Source: Streptomyces sp. CT34 (GTDB lineage: Bacteria > Actinomycetota > Actinomycetes > Streptomycetales > Streptomycetaceae). From it: a DNA stretch of 64,000 bases. Made by a program: the position numbers and the translations under genes. Of the stretch, positions 32,244-44,000 are shown piece after piece; positions within the stretch are counted from its first letter, which is position 1; each line of letters starts with the position of its first letter. The notes beneath the pieces were generated by a model that ran no database searches, was not told the DNA's origin, and was given only the letters and a program-made list of their open reading frames with translations. The stretch covers positions 7,587,356-7,651,355 of the forward strand of contig NZ_KN708638.1 in the NCBI RefSeq assembly GCF_000805335.1. Direction: 5' to 3'.

Positions 32244-35200
32244 ATGACCGACGCCCAATCCAGGCAGGTCCCCATCGCCGTGATCGGTATCGGCGCCCTG
32301 CTTCCCGGTTCACCGGACGCCGGAGAGTTCTGGCGCACCGTGGTAGCCGGGCGTGACGTGATCACCGATGTCCCGGCGCGCCGCTGGCTCGTCGAGGACT
32401 ACTACGACCCTGACCCCGCCGCAGCGGACAAGACCTACGCCCGGCGCGGCGCGTTCCTGCCCGAAATCGACTTCGATCCGCTGGCCTACGGCATCCCCCC
32501 GAACACGCTTCCTGCCACGGACTCCAGCCAACTGCTGGCGCTGTCCGTGGCCGAGCAGGTCCTCATCGACTGTGACGCGCTGTCCACTGTGGACCGCGGG
32601 CGGGTCGGTGTCATCCTCGGCGCGGCTGGGTTGGAACTCCTGATCCAGATGAACGCGCGGATCCAACGCCCGGTATGGCTCAAGGCCATGCGGGAAAACG
32701 GCATTCCGGAGGCGGAGGCTCAGGCCGTCTGTGACCGAATCACCGAGCACTACACGCCCTGGCAGGAGTCGACCTTCCCAGGGCTGCTCTCCAACGTCAT
32801 CGCGGGGCGGATCGCCAACAGGTTCGACCTGCACGGCACCAATCACACCACTGACGCCGCATGCGCCAGCTCGTTCGCGGCGCTGACCGCGGCGGTCGGC
32901 GAACTCGCGCTCGGCCGGGCCGACCTGATGCTCAGCGGCGGTGTCGATACCGACAACCACATCGGCGTGTTCTTGTGCTTCTCCAAGACGCCCGCTCTGT
33001 CGGCCAGCGGTGACTGCCGTCCCTTCTCGGCCGCCGCCGACGGCACGATGCTCGGCGAGGGCCTGGCGATGTATGCGTTGAAGCGTCTGGCCGATGCCGA
33101 AAGGGACGGCGACCGCGTCTACGCGGTGATCCGTGGTATCGGTACTTCCTCGGACGGCAAGGGAACCGCGATCTACTCGCCGCTGTCCGAAGGCCAGGCA
33201 CGTGCCCTGCGGCGAGCCTACGCCGAGGCGGGTTACGGCCCGGGGACCGTTGAGCTGGTTGAAGGGCACGGCACGGGTACCGGTGCGGGCGACTCCGCGG
33301 AGTTCGCTGCGCTGCGCCATGTCTACGGGGAGTCCGGCCGGGCAGGCCGGCAATGGTGCGCACTGGGATCGGTCAAGTCCCAGATCGGGCACACCAAATG
33401 CGCCGCGGGCGCCGCAGGGCTACTGAAGACCGTGCTGGCCCTGCATCACAAGGTGCTGCCGCCGACGATCAAGGTTGACCAGCCCCATCCCGCGATGAAC
33501 ATCGGTGACAGCGCGTTCTACCTGAACACCCGGCCGCGACCGTGGGTGCGTGCCGGCGACCATCCGCGCCGCGCCGCGGTCTCGAGTTTCGGTTTCGGCG
33601 GCAGCAATTTCCACGTCACCTTGGAGGAGTACACCGCCAGGGCTGCTGACCGCCTGCCTTGGCGTGTCCGCACCGCCCCTTCCGAGCTGGTGGTTCTCAG
33701 CGGCGCGTCATCGAAGGCCGTGCTCGAGCGAGACTTCGACGGCGGCCGCGCGCTGGCCGACATCGCACGGGAGAGCCAGGCGGCATTCCGGGCCGATGAT
33801 CCGGTACGGCTCGCCGTCGTCGCCACCGACACCGCAGACCTGCAACAAAAGCTCACCCACGCCGCCGTGCAGATCCGGCGGCAGCCCGACATGGCCTTCT
33901 CCGCCCCGAGCGGGATCCACTACGCCACCGGTGCTCCCGCCACCGACCGGATCGCCTTCCTCTTTCCTGGCCAGGGCGCCCAGTACATCAACATGGGCGC
34001 CGATCTGGCGATGACGGCGCCCTCGGCCCAGGCCGCGTGGGACCGCCTGGGCAGCATCGAGTTCGATGGACAGCCACTGCACCGCGTGGTCTTCCCACCA
34101 CCCGCTTTCAACGACGAAGAGCGGGACGGCCAGAACTCTTTGCTGCGGGCAACCGAGTGGGCGCAGCCCGCGCTGGCGGTGCACAGCCTCGCACTCCTGG
34201 CGGTCATGCGCGGCCTCGGCTTGGAGCCGGACTGCGTTGCAGGGCACAGCTTCGGTGAGCTGACGGCGCTGCACGCGGCGGGCGCACTGGATGCCGAGGC
34301 ATTGGTAGCTGTGGCCCGCAGGCGTGGCGAGTTGATGCGTGAGGCCGCGCGGGTGCCCGGTGCGATGCTGGCCGTCACGGCGGAGCGGGCGAGAGTCGAG
34401 ACAGCTGTCACCAGCAGCGGCGCCACCGACGTGTGGCTGGCCAACCACAATTCACCGAGCCAGTTCGTGTTGTCCGGCGCCGCTGACACGATCGAGAGGA
34501 TCGAGCGTGAACTCGCCGCCGATGGCATCGGCGCACGCCGCCTCAACGCCGCGACCGCTTTCCACACGCCGCTCGTTGCTGCGGCGAGTGAGCCATTGTT
34601 CGAGTTCTTGGGCGACGCGGCGATCCGCGAGCCCCGACTTCCGGTCTACAGCAACGCAGACGCGTCGACCTACCCCGCACAACCCGCCGCAATCCGCCGC
34701 AGGATCGCCGAACACCTCGCCGCCCCCGTGATGTTCAGCGACGAGATCGAAGCCATGTACGCCGCCGGTGCGCGGACCTTCGTCGAGGTCGGCGCGGGCG
34801 CCGGCCTTACCGGGCTGGTCGGGCAGATCCTCGGCGAGCGCGAGCACCTGGCGGTGAGCCTGGACCATCCGAAGCGCAACGGGGCCACCGCCCTTCACGA
34901 GGCACTCGGCCGCCTTGCCGTGCGCGGCGTGCGACTTGACTACGAACAACTGTGGGAGCCCTACGCGCCCCCCGTGGCAGCAGCAAAGGAGCGTAAACCC
35001 GCGATGACCGTGCCACTCAGCGGCACCAACCACGGCCAGGTCTACCCGCCTGAGGGCGGGGCCGGCGCACTGCCCGCACCAAACCCGCCCCGCCAGGAAG
35101 CGGCGGCCGTCCCCGCCGAGCGGGCACCCGTCGCCTCGGACTCCGGCGCGCACCCCGTGGATGCGAACTGGTTCGCCATGATGGAGAGTGCGCAGCGGCA

Positions 35201-38024
35201 CATGGCGGAGACGCACACCGCCTGCCAGCGCATGCTGACCGAGAGCCACATGGCCTTCCTGAGGACGACCGAGTCCACTTTCGCCGCGCTGCTGGGCGGC
35301 CAGGCCGCCACAGAGACGGTCACCACTCCGATGGTGCCGGCGCCGGCGTTGCCGGCCTTGGAGATGGTTGAAGCACCTCAGGCACCCCTCGTTTCGAGGA
35401 CGCTACCCACGCCACCCGCCATGGCCGAACCCGATGCGCCTCCGCCCTCTGACACATCCGCACCGGTGACGACTCCGGACACCTTCGGGGAGTTGCTGTT
35501 GTCGGTGGTGGCCGAGCGGACGGGGTATCCGGCCGCGATGCTCAACCTGGACATGGCCCTTGAATCGGATCTCGGAGTGGATTCGATCAAGCGGGTGGAG
35601 ATTCTGTCAGCGTTGCGAGAGCACGTGGGTGATCTGCCCACGGTTGACGTGGCCCAGCTGGGCAGACTCCGCACCCTGCGGGAGATCGCCGACGGATTCA
35701 CCACAGGTACGGCCCCGACGCAGGACACCGTCGGCGCGGCAGCGCCCACTGCACAGCCACCGGAGCTGGAGGAGCAGACCGAGCTCACCCGGCTCGCGGT
35801 TCGTGCGGTCGACACGCCTGCACCCGGGCTGGCGATGGCGGGGCTCGGGGACGGACCGATCGTGGTGACCGAGGACGGCTCCGGCGTTGCCGAACTGGTC
35901 GTGGCAGGGCTTACGGAATACGGCATCAGTGCCGACGTGGTGACCAGCGTGCCCGCAGACGTACGGGGGGTGGTGTACCTCGGTGGGCTCGCCGAACTCG
36001 ATTCGCCGGAACAGGCGTTGGCGCGCCAGCAGGAGGCGTTCCAGGTGGCGCGCTCGGTCGCGGCCCACTTCGCCGAGCACGGCGGGCTGTTGGTAACCGT
36101 ACAGGACACCGGCGGTGACTTCGGCCTCCGCGGCAGCCGACCCGAACGGATCTGGCTCGGCGGTATCGCCGCACTGGCCAGGACGGCAGCCAGGGAATGG
36201 CCCGCAGCCTCGGTGAAGGCCATCGACTGCGAACGTGGGGAACGCCCAGCCGAAGCCGTCGCGGCGGCGATCGTCGGGGAACTGCTGGGCGGCGGGCCGG
36301 CCCTGGAGGTCGGCCTGCGCGCCGACGGCACCCGCAGCACGCTGGCAGCGGTCCCGGCGCCCGTGGCGTCCGGCCTAGCGGCAAAGATCGGGCCGGACTC
36401 GGTGATCGTCGCCACCGGCGGCGCACGCGGGGTGACCGCGACGGCCATGCTGGAGCTGGCACGCACCTGCAAACCCCGAATCGTGCTCCTCGGCCGCACC
36501 GAACTCGTCACCGAACCCGCCGGCCTGGCCGCCGCCGGCGATGAGGCCACGCTCACTCGTGCTCTCGCCGAGCGTTCCGGCGGCAGTGGCGTGCCCGCGG
36601 CGGTCGCCGCGGAGGCCCGGCGGATTCTTGCGGCACGGGAGGTCCGGGCCACGGTGGCGGCGCTGGAGGAAGCCGGTTCGTCCGTCAGGTACCTGCCGGT
36701 GGACGTCCGGGACAGCGGTGTGCTGTCGGCCGCGCTGGCCGGGGTGCGTAGGGAGTGGGGGCCGGTCACCGGGATCGTGCACGGTGCGGGGGTGCTGGCC
36801 GACAAGCTGATCGCCGACAAGACCGACGAGCAGTTCCGGGCTGTGCTGGGCACGAAGGTCGACGGTCTGCGCGCGCTGCTCGCGGCGACCGAGGCGGATC
36901 CACTGGACGTCATCGTCTTGTTCTCCTCGGTTGCCGCGGTCCGCGGCAACGCCGGGCAGAGCGACTACGCCATCGCCAACGAGGTCCTCAACCAGGCGGC
37001 CGCCGCCGAAAGGGCTCGGCGGCCCGGATGCCTGGTACGGGCCCTCGCTTGGGGGCCGTGGCACGGCGGTATGGTCACCCCTGCATTGGCCGAGCACTTC
37101 GACCGCTCTGGTGTCCCGCTCATCCCGGTCGGACTGGGCGCCACGGCCTTCACCGCCGAGTTGGCCGATCCTTCCACTGACACGCGAGTAATCATCGCGG
37201 CAGGGGAGGACCTCGACCCCATGAACGCGACCAGCGGACCGGACGCCGCGGAGGTGCGTCTGTCCTCCCGTAGCCACCCCTACCTGGTCGACCATCAGAT
37301 CGCGGGAAACCCGGTGCTGCCGGTGGCGCTGGCACTGGACCTCTTCGCCAGAGCCGCCGCGGCCTGGCGGCCCCCCGTGGACCTTCCCGTGCTACGTGAC
37401 CTCCGTGTGTTCCACAAGGTCGTTCTGCCGGACCTCAACGGCCGCGGCCACCGGCTGGCCCTGCGCAGCCGTCCCGAACTCACCGGTTCGCTCTCGGAGT
37501 TGGCGGCCGAGCTGCTCGACGCGGACGGCACGCCGCACTTTCGCGCCGTACTGGATTTCGGGGCACGCTCTCCGCAGCCGGCGGAGTGGAGCGTTCCGGG
37601 CGGTATGGCTCCGTTGCCCCGTGAAGAGATCTACGACGGCCGGGTGCTCTTCCACGGATCGGGGTTCCAGGCCATCCGCTCGGTGCGGGGAATCTCCGCT
37701 CATGGCGCCGAGGGTGAAGTGACCGGTCTACGTGAGCTCGGCTGGGAAGGAGACAACTGGCAACTCGACCCGGGTGCGTTGGACGGCGGGCTGCAACTGG
37801 CCGGGCTGTGGGCCGAGAGTGTGTTGGGGGAGGCCAACCTGCCCATGGCCGTCGCGGAGTGCCGGGTATACCGGCGCGGTCCGGTCCCGGCGCCTGCTCG
37901 GTGCGTGGTGCGAGCACGCAAGGTCCACGAGACCGGCGCGCGCTGTGATCTGGCGTTGCTCGACCAGGACGGGAAGCCCTGGATGGAACTGCTCGGGGTG
38001 GAGCTCGTCCGCCGCCCCGACTGA
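32244..38024 (+). CDS. PfaA-like iterative synthase: KS-AT-ACP-KR-DH
   Basis: Multidomain protein of 1926 residues. Order and residues: ketosynthase about 8-460 with the full C207-H342-H383 triad (DAACASS, EGHGTGTG, IGHTKCAAG); malonyl acyltransferase about 569-880 with S669 in GHSFGE; an acidic/helical linker; a single ACP about 1080-1155 with S1114 in LGVDSIKRVEIL; ketoreductase about 1210-1640 with GGARGVT and Y1575 in QSDYAIANE; and a polyketide-type dehydratase about 1670-1920 with H1684 in VDHQIAGNPVLP and an Asp in GALDGGLQLAGLW. This is the PfaA/Pfa2 plan of PUFA synthases, but those usually carry several tandem ACPs; here only one is seen. The acyl chain is presumably built here from malonyl units with help from PfaD- and PfaC-like partners. 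AAGGAAAAAG precedes the ATG, and no frameshift is visible. Confidence 0.9.
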   Translation: MTDAQSRQVPIAVIGIGALLPGSPDAGEFWRTVVAGRDVITDVPARRWLVEDYYDPDPAAADKTYARRGAFLPEIDFDPLAYGIPPNTLPATDSSQLLALSVAEQVLIDCDALSTVDRGRVGVILGAAGLELLIQMNARIQRPVWLKAMRENGIPEAEAQAVCDRITEHYTPWQESTFPGLLSNVIAGRIANRFDLHGTNHTTDAACASSFAALTAAVGELALGRADLMLSGGVDTDNHIGVFLCFSKTPALSASGDCRPFSAAADGTMLGEGLAMYALKRLADAERDGDRVYAVIRGIGTSSDGKGTAIYSPLSEGQARALRRAYAEAGYGPGTVELVEGHGTGTGAGDSAEFAALRHVYGESGRAGRQWCALGSVKSQIGHTKCAAGAAGLLKTVLALHHKVLPPTIKVDQPHPAMNIGDSAFYLNTRPRPWVRAGDHPRRAAVSSFGFGGSNFHVTLEEYTARAADRLPWRVRTAPSELVVLSGASSKAVLERDFDGGRALADIARESQAAFRADDPVRLAVVATDTADLQQKLTHAAVQIRRQPDMAFSAPSGIHYATGAPATDRIAFLFPGQGAQYINMGADLAMTAPSAQAAWDRLGSIEFDGQPLHRVVFPPPAFNDEERDGQNSLLRATEWAQPALAVHSLALLAVMRGLGLEPDCVAGHSFGELTALHAAGALDAEALVAVARRRGELMREAARVPGAMLAVTAERARVETAVTSSGATDVWLANHNSPSQFVLSGAADTIERIERELAADGIGARRLNAATAFHTPLVAAASEPLFEFLGDAAIREPRLPVYSNADASTYPAQPAAIRRRIAEHLAAPVMFSDEIEAMYAAGARTFVEVGAGAGLTGLVGQILGEREHLAVSLDHPKRNGATALHEALGRLAVRGVRLDYEQLWEPYAPPVAAAKERKPAMTVPLSGTNHGQVYPPEGGAGALPAPNPPRQEAAAVPAERAPVASDSGAHPVDANWFAMMESAQRHMAETHTACQRMLTESHMAFLRTTESTFAALLGGQAATETVTTPMVPAPALPALEMVEAPQAPLVSRTLPTPPAMAEPDAPPPSDTSAPVTTPDTFGELLLSVVAERTGYPAAMLNLDMALESDLGVDSIKRVEILSALREHVGDLPTVDVAQLGRLRTLREIADGFTTGTAPTQDTVGAAAPTAQPPELEEQTELTRLAVRAVDTPAPGLAMAGLGDGPIVVTEDGSGVAELVVAGLTEYGISADVVTSVPADVRGVVYLGGLAELDSPEQALARQQEAFQVARSVAAHFAEHGGLLVTVQDTGGDFGLRGSRPERIWLGGIAALARTAAREWPAASVKAIDCERGERPAEAVAAAIVGELLGGGPALEVGLRADGTRSTLAAVPAPVASGLAAKIGPDSVIVATGGARGVTATAMLELARTCKPRIVLLGRTELVTEPAGLAAAGDEATLTRALAERSGGSGVPAAVAAEARRILAAREVRATVAALEEAGSSVRYLPVDVRDSGVLSAALAGVRREWGPVTGIVHGAGVLADKLIADKTDEQFRAVLGTKVDGLRALLAATEADPLDVIVLFSSVAAVRGNAGQSDYAIANEVLNQAAAAERARRPGCLVRALAWGPWHGGMVTPALAEHFDRSGVPLIPVGLGATAFTAELADPSTDTRVIIAAGEDLDPMNATSGPDAAEVRLSSRSHPYLVDHQIAGNPVLPVALALDLFARAAAAWRPPVDLPVLRDLRVFHKVVLPDLNGRGHRLALRSRPELTGSLSELAAELLDADGTPHFRAVLDFGARSPQPAEWSVPGGMAPLPREEIYDGRVLFHGSGFQAIRSVRGISAHGAEGEVTGLRELGWEGDNWQLDPGALDGGLQLAGLWAESVLGEANLPMAVAECRVYRRGPVPAPARCVVRARKVHETGARCDLALLDQDGKPWMELLGVELVRRPD

Positions 38025-38068
38025 ATTCACCTCGCCGTTCCCCTCCGCATTCGTGAAGAGAGACTGGC

Positions 38069-41000
38069 ATGTCATTCCAACCGATCGCCATTGTCGGCCG
38101 CGGATGCGTACTGCCCGACGCGCTGGACCCGGACACTTTCTGGGACAACATCGCTGAGGGGCGATGCAGCCTGTCGCCCGTGCGGGACGGCCGCTGGCGC
38201 CTGTCTCACCGGTGGGCCATGGGTACCGTTGAGGACCACCTCGACCGCACCTGGACCGACGTCGGCGGCTACGTCCAGGACTTCGAGCGAGAGTTTGACC
38301 CAGCCGGTTTTCTCGTGGACCCGGGCGAGATCCTTGCACTGGACCCACTGTTCCAGTGGGTGCTGCACGGCACCCGGCAGGCACTCCGCGAGGCCGGACG
38401 GGACGGACCGCTGCACCGCGCGGGACTGGTGCTCGGCAATCTGTCCTATCCCACCAGCGCCGGAGCGGCCTTCGCCGAGCACGTTCTGCTCTCCTCGGGA
38501 GACCCGATGCTGCTGAACGCGGCGCATCGAACCCCGCCCGATGCACGCAACAGGTTCTCCTCGGGGCTACCAGCTCATTTCACCGCACGCGCACTGGGGC
38601 TTGGCGCGGGAGCCTTCGCGCTCGACGCCGCCTGCGCCTCCTCGCTGTATGCGATCAAGCTGGCATGTGACCGCCTGCACGACGGCACAGCCGACCTGAT
38701 GGTGGCGGGGGCGGTCAACCGGGTCGACAACCTGTTCCTGCATGTGGGGCTGTGCGGGTTGTCCGCGGTAAGCCGCAGCAGCCGCAGCCGGCCCTTCCAC
38801 CGAGAGGCCGACGGGTTGCTGCATGGCGAGGGTGCAGGGTTCGTCGCACTGATGCGCCTGTCCGACGCGCTCGCGGCCGACAGCCCCGTTCTCGGTGTGA
38901 TCCGCGGGGTCGGGCTGTCCAACGACGGCCGTGGCCGTGGCCTGCTCACCCCGGCCGAAGAAGGGCAGGAACAAGCGATGCGCCTGGCCTACTCCCAGGC
39001 AGATGTGGCGCCCGAGACCGTCTCACTGCTGGAGTGCCACGCCACGGGTACTCCGATCGGGGACGCCACAGAGGTCCGCAGCACCGCCACGGTCTTCGCC
39101 GACAGTACCGACCTGCCCATCGGCTCGGTGAAGTCCAATATCGGACACCTGCTGGCCCCGGCAGGCGCGAGTGGACTGCTCAAGGTACTGGGCGCGATGC
39201 GGGCAGGCATCCGCCCGGCGACGCTGGCGGCAGCGGACCCGCTCGACGAACTGACCGGCACCCCGCTGCGCGTGCTGAACGAGTCCGAGCCATGGCAGGG
39301 GCTTCGTCGGGCCGCAGTGAGCGCCTTCGGCTTCGGCGGCACCAACGCCCATCTGATCGTCGACGCCTGGGACGCGGACAGCGGTGCCGTACTTCCGGCG
39401 CCGTCCACAACGAAGGCGCCGAACGCGGAGGTGGCGATCGTGGCCATCGGCGCCAGGGTCGGAGACGGGGCCGGAGCCGAAGACTTCCGCCGCGCAGTAC
39501 TCGGCGGCCGACGGTGCGGCCCGGCGACGACGGTCAACGTGGCGCTGCCAGGGTTGTCCTTCCCGCCACGTGCCGTAGAACGGACGTTGCCGCAGCAGCT
39601 TCAGATTCTGGAGGCGGCGAGGGAAGCGGTGCGAGACGTGGATCTGCCCCGCGAGCGGACCATGGTGCTGGTCGGGATGGGTGTGGATCCGCAGATCGCC
39701 CGTGCCAACGCGCGCTTGCTGGCGCCGCAATGGCTGGAGGAGGCCGGGAGCCCGGCCGACTCACAGATGGTCGAGCGGGTCAGGAACGCCCTTGCCCCGC
39801 CCTTGGAGCCCGAGCGGGTCGTCGGCAGCCTGCCGAATCTCATCGCGAACCGGATCAATACCCAGCTCGACTTGGCGGGCCCGGGCTTCACCGTCTCAGC
39901 GGAGGAGGCATCGGGTCTTGTCGCGCTGGACCTCGCGGCTCGCGCCCTCCGCACGGGGGAGGTGGATGCCGCGCTCGTCGGCGCCGTGGACCTCGTACGC
40001 GACCCGGTCCATGAGGCGGCGCTGACCGGACTCGGGCACGAGGCCGACACCGGGGATGCGGCCGTGGCGATGGTCCTCAAACGCCTCAGCGACGCCCGCA
40101 GGGACGGCGACGCCGTGCTGTCCGTCCTCGACGACGACACGGTCGCCGAACCGGGGCTGATCATCGGTGACGGCGCCGACTACGACCCGACGGACCTTGT
40201 CGGCCGTGCCCACGCCGCGCACGGACTGCTGTGCGTCGCGGTGGGCGCAACCGCCCTGTGCCACCGCGCACGACCACAGACGGCGGCTCCCGCCAGGATC
40301 GAACCGGGACTGAACACCGCCGAGATCGTGGTCACGCCGATCGAGGCGCCGCCGGTCCGGATCAGGCTGCGGTCCGGCGACACCGTGCCATGGGCATCCG
40401 GAGCCGCGCCCAGACTGCACGTCTATTCCGGCCGAGACCGTAGGGAAATCCTCGCCGCACTCGACGAAGACACCGAGTCGTCCGACGGCCCTGCGCGCCT
40501 GACCCTGGTGTCCGAAGGCGACAGCGCCGCACACCGCAACGCTGCGCGCCGCTGGCTCGCCGACGGCGGTGCCAGGCCGTCCGGCGTCTTCTACCGAGAC
40601 ACCCCGGTGACCGGTGAGCTGGCTTTCGTCTACACGAACGGATCGGCTGCCTACCAGGGCATGGGCCGCGAACTGCTGTTGGCGCTGCCCACCCTCGCGT
40701 CCGGGCATGCCAGGGCGTGGCCGCGCGCCGATGCGGCACCTTCGGTGCTCGACCAAATGTGGGGTGCCGCCGCGCTGGCCACGGTGCACACCGAACTCAC
40801 CCGCGGGCTGCTCCGGCTGAGCCCGGACGCTGCCATCGGCTACTCATCCGGTGAGTCGGCCGCCCTGGCGGCCCTCGGGGCCTGGCGCGACGTCGAGGAG
40901 CTGTACCAGGACAGCCGGGCAAGCAGTCTGTTCACCACCGAACTCACCGGAGCGCTGCACGCGGTGCGTCGCGCGTGGGATCGCCTCGGCGTGCACGGCG

Positions 41001-44000
41001 ACCGGTGGTCCAGCTACCTGGTCAACGCCCCATTGGAGCGGGTCCGCGCGGCGCTGGCGAACGAGGCCGTGGTGCACCTGATGGCGATCAATGCGCCCGA
41101 CGTGTGCGTGATCGGCGGTGAGGCGCGGGCCTGCGCCGCGGTCGTGGCCCGGCTCGGCGCCACCGCTGCCCTTCCGATCGACTACCAACTGGCCGCACAC
41201 GCCCCGGAACTCGCTGAGGTCCGCGACCAGTCGAGGCGACTGCACCTGCGTCCCACCACCGAGGTGCCGGGCGTGCGCTTCTACAGCGGGAGCAGCACTC
41301 GCCCCTACATCGTGACGGCCGAACGCGTCGCCGATGCCATCACCGCGCAGGGCCTCGGCACGATCGACTTCGCCGGCACCATCGAGCGGGCATGGGCCGA
41401 CGGTGTCCGTGTATTCGTCGAGCACGGCCCGCGCGGCCTGTGCACCGGATGGATCAAGCGCATTCTCGGCGACCGCGAGCACATCGCCGTGGCACTGGAC
41501 GCCTCCGAGGGCAGCGGACTGCAGCAGCCATGTCTGGCCATCGCTGAGCTCGTCGCCGCCGGCGTGCCCGTGCACGCCGAGGCATTTTTCGACCAGCTGC
41601 AAGCCGCACGCCCCGATACGGCCGAGACCGGGCCCACCATTGCACTGCCCGCCCACTGGGATGTCGTCCTGCCCTCGCTCGCACAGCCTGCGGAGATCAT
41701 GCCGAAGGCCCCTCGGCTGACTCCTGCCCCGCTCCACGAACCCGCCCCGCCCGTGGTGGTCGAGGTCCCCACCCAACCCGTTTCTGCTGCAACGCCGCTG
41801 CCGACCGACGTGCGCACGCTCATCGCCCAACAGAGCCACCGGGTGATCGCGCTGCACCACGATGTCCTCGCCCAGCACGTGCAGACTCACCAGCGCTTCC
41901 TGCACGCCAGGGCACAATTGCTTGCCTCAATGGCCCGCGTGGCGCGAGCAGGCAGGGCCCCGATGCCCTCCACAGGGTTCTTGCCCCCACCTCGCCCACC
42001 CCTTTCCCCGCCGCCCGTCGCATCCCCCTCGCAATTGCCCCTGCCAGGGCCGAAGTTCGACCGGGCCCAGCTGGAGTACCTTGCCGCACAACGCATCTCC
42101 ACCCTGTTCGGGCCGAGGTTCGCCGCACAGGACCAGCACGCGGTGCAGACCCGGATGCCCGAACCACCGATGCTGCTCGTCGACCGGGTCACCGGCATCG
42201 ACGCTCGCCCCGCCGCGTTGGCCGAGCTCGGCCCCGCACACGCCACCGGCACGATCTGGACCGAGACAGACGTCCGCCTGGACAGCTGGTATCTGGACGC
42301 CACAGGGCGCATCCCGGCCGGGCTGATGATCGAGGCCGGTCAGGCAGACCTCCTGCTGATCAGTTGGCTGGGCATCGACCTGATCAACCGCGGAGAGCGG
42401 GCATACCGACTGCTCGGCTGCGAGCTGACCTACCACGGCAGCCCGCCCGAGGCGGGAGAGACCCTGCGGTATGAGATCCGCATCGACCGGCACGCCGAGC
42501 ACGACGGCGTCCGCCTGTTCTTCTTCCGGTACGACTGCTACGTCGGGGACGAACTCCGGCTGAGTGTCCGTAACGGACAGGCCGGCTTCTTCACTCGGGC
42601 AGAGCTGGCCGGTACCGAGGGATTGCGCTGGGATCCCGCCGAGTGCGCGCCTCTTCCGGAGCTGCCACTGGATGCCCCGGTCCAACGGTGCACGCGGTTG
42701 AGCTTCACCGCCGAGCATGTACGGGCCTTCGCCGCCGGGCGACCCGCAGACTGCTTCGGCCCCGGCTGGGATCTCACCCGGGCACATGTGCGCTCCCCGC
42801 GCATCGACGGCGGCCGTCTGCTGCTCCTTTCCGAGGTGACCGAGTTCGACCCGGTCGGCGGCCCTTGGGGGCGGGGCTACCTGCGCGCCCAGACACCGGT
42901 TTCCCCCGATGACTGGTTCTTCGACGGGCACTTCAAGAACGACCCGTGTATGCCGGGCACCCTGATGCTCCAGGGCGGGTTGCAGGTGATGGCCTTCTAC
43001 CTCGCTGCTCTGGGCTGCACCATCGACCGGGACGGCTGGCGCTTCGAGGCCGTTGACGGGCAGCCCTTCCACGTTCGCTGCCGTGGACAGGTCGGCCCGG
43101 GCAGCAGGAAGGTCGTGTACGAGGTGTTCGTGCATGGCGTCTCCACCGGCCCGGTGCCGACCCTGCACGCTGACATTCTGGGCACCGTCGACGGAGTCAA
43201 GGCATTCCACGGCCACCACATCGCACTCCGTCTGGTGCCCGACTGGCCGCTGCCGTACTGGCGGCAGCTCGGCGGCCGCATCGAACAGACCAGTGGAATT
43301 CCCGTACCCCTGGCCACACTTGGTGGCCTGGCCGACTGCCACGAGCCCGCGGCGGTGGTAGCCCAGAACGACGGATTCCCCTTCGACTACCCTTCACTGC
43401 TGGCATGCGCGTGGGGCAAGCCGAGCGCGATGTTCGGTGCCATGTACGCACCCTTCGACAGCACCCGCAAGGTCGCACGACTGCCGGGACCGCCGTACCA
43501 CTTCATGACCCGCATCGTCTCCGTGACCGGACCACAGGGCGGGATACAGCAGGGCAGCCGTGTCGTCGCCGAATACGAGGTGCCCGAGCAAGCTTGGTAC
43601 TTCGAACAGAACCACAGCGCGGTGATGCCCCTTGCCGTACTGATGGAAATCGCCCTACAACCGTGCGGTTGGCTGGCCTCGTACGTGGGCAGCGCTCTGA
43701 CCACCGAGAGCGAGTTGCTTTTCCGCAACCTGGATGGCTCCGGGACGGTCACCGGTGAGGTGACCCCGGCGACCCGGACCGTGCGCACTCATGCCGAGCT
43801 GACCCACATCTCCCGCATCGGCGAGGTGATCATCGAGTCGTTCACGGTGCGGTGTACCGCGGACAACGACGAGCTCTTCACGTTGTCCACCGTGTGCGGA
43901 TTCTTTCCGCCCTCGGCGTTCGAGAACCAGCCGGGGCTGTCGGCCTCGGAGACCGAGCGGGACCGGCTGACGGCACCGAGTGATTTTGCGGTCGATCTCA

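Noticed and set aside
35378..36949. A 523-codon minus-strand frame inside the PfaA-like gene
   Set aside because: It is Ser/Arg/Pro-rich without motifs and lies entirely opposite a gene with clear KR and ACP motifs.
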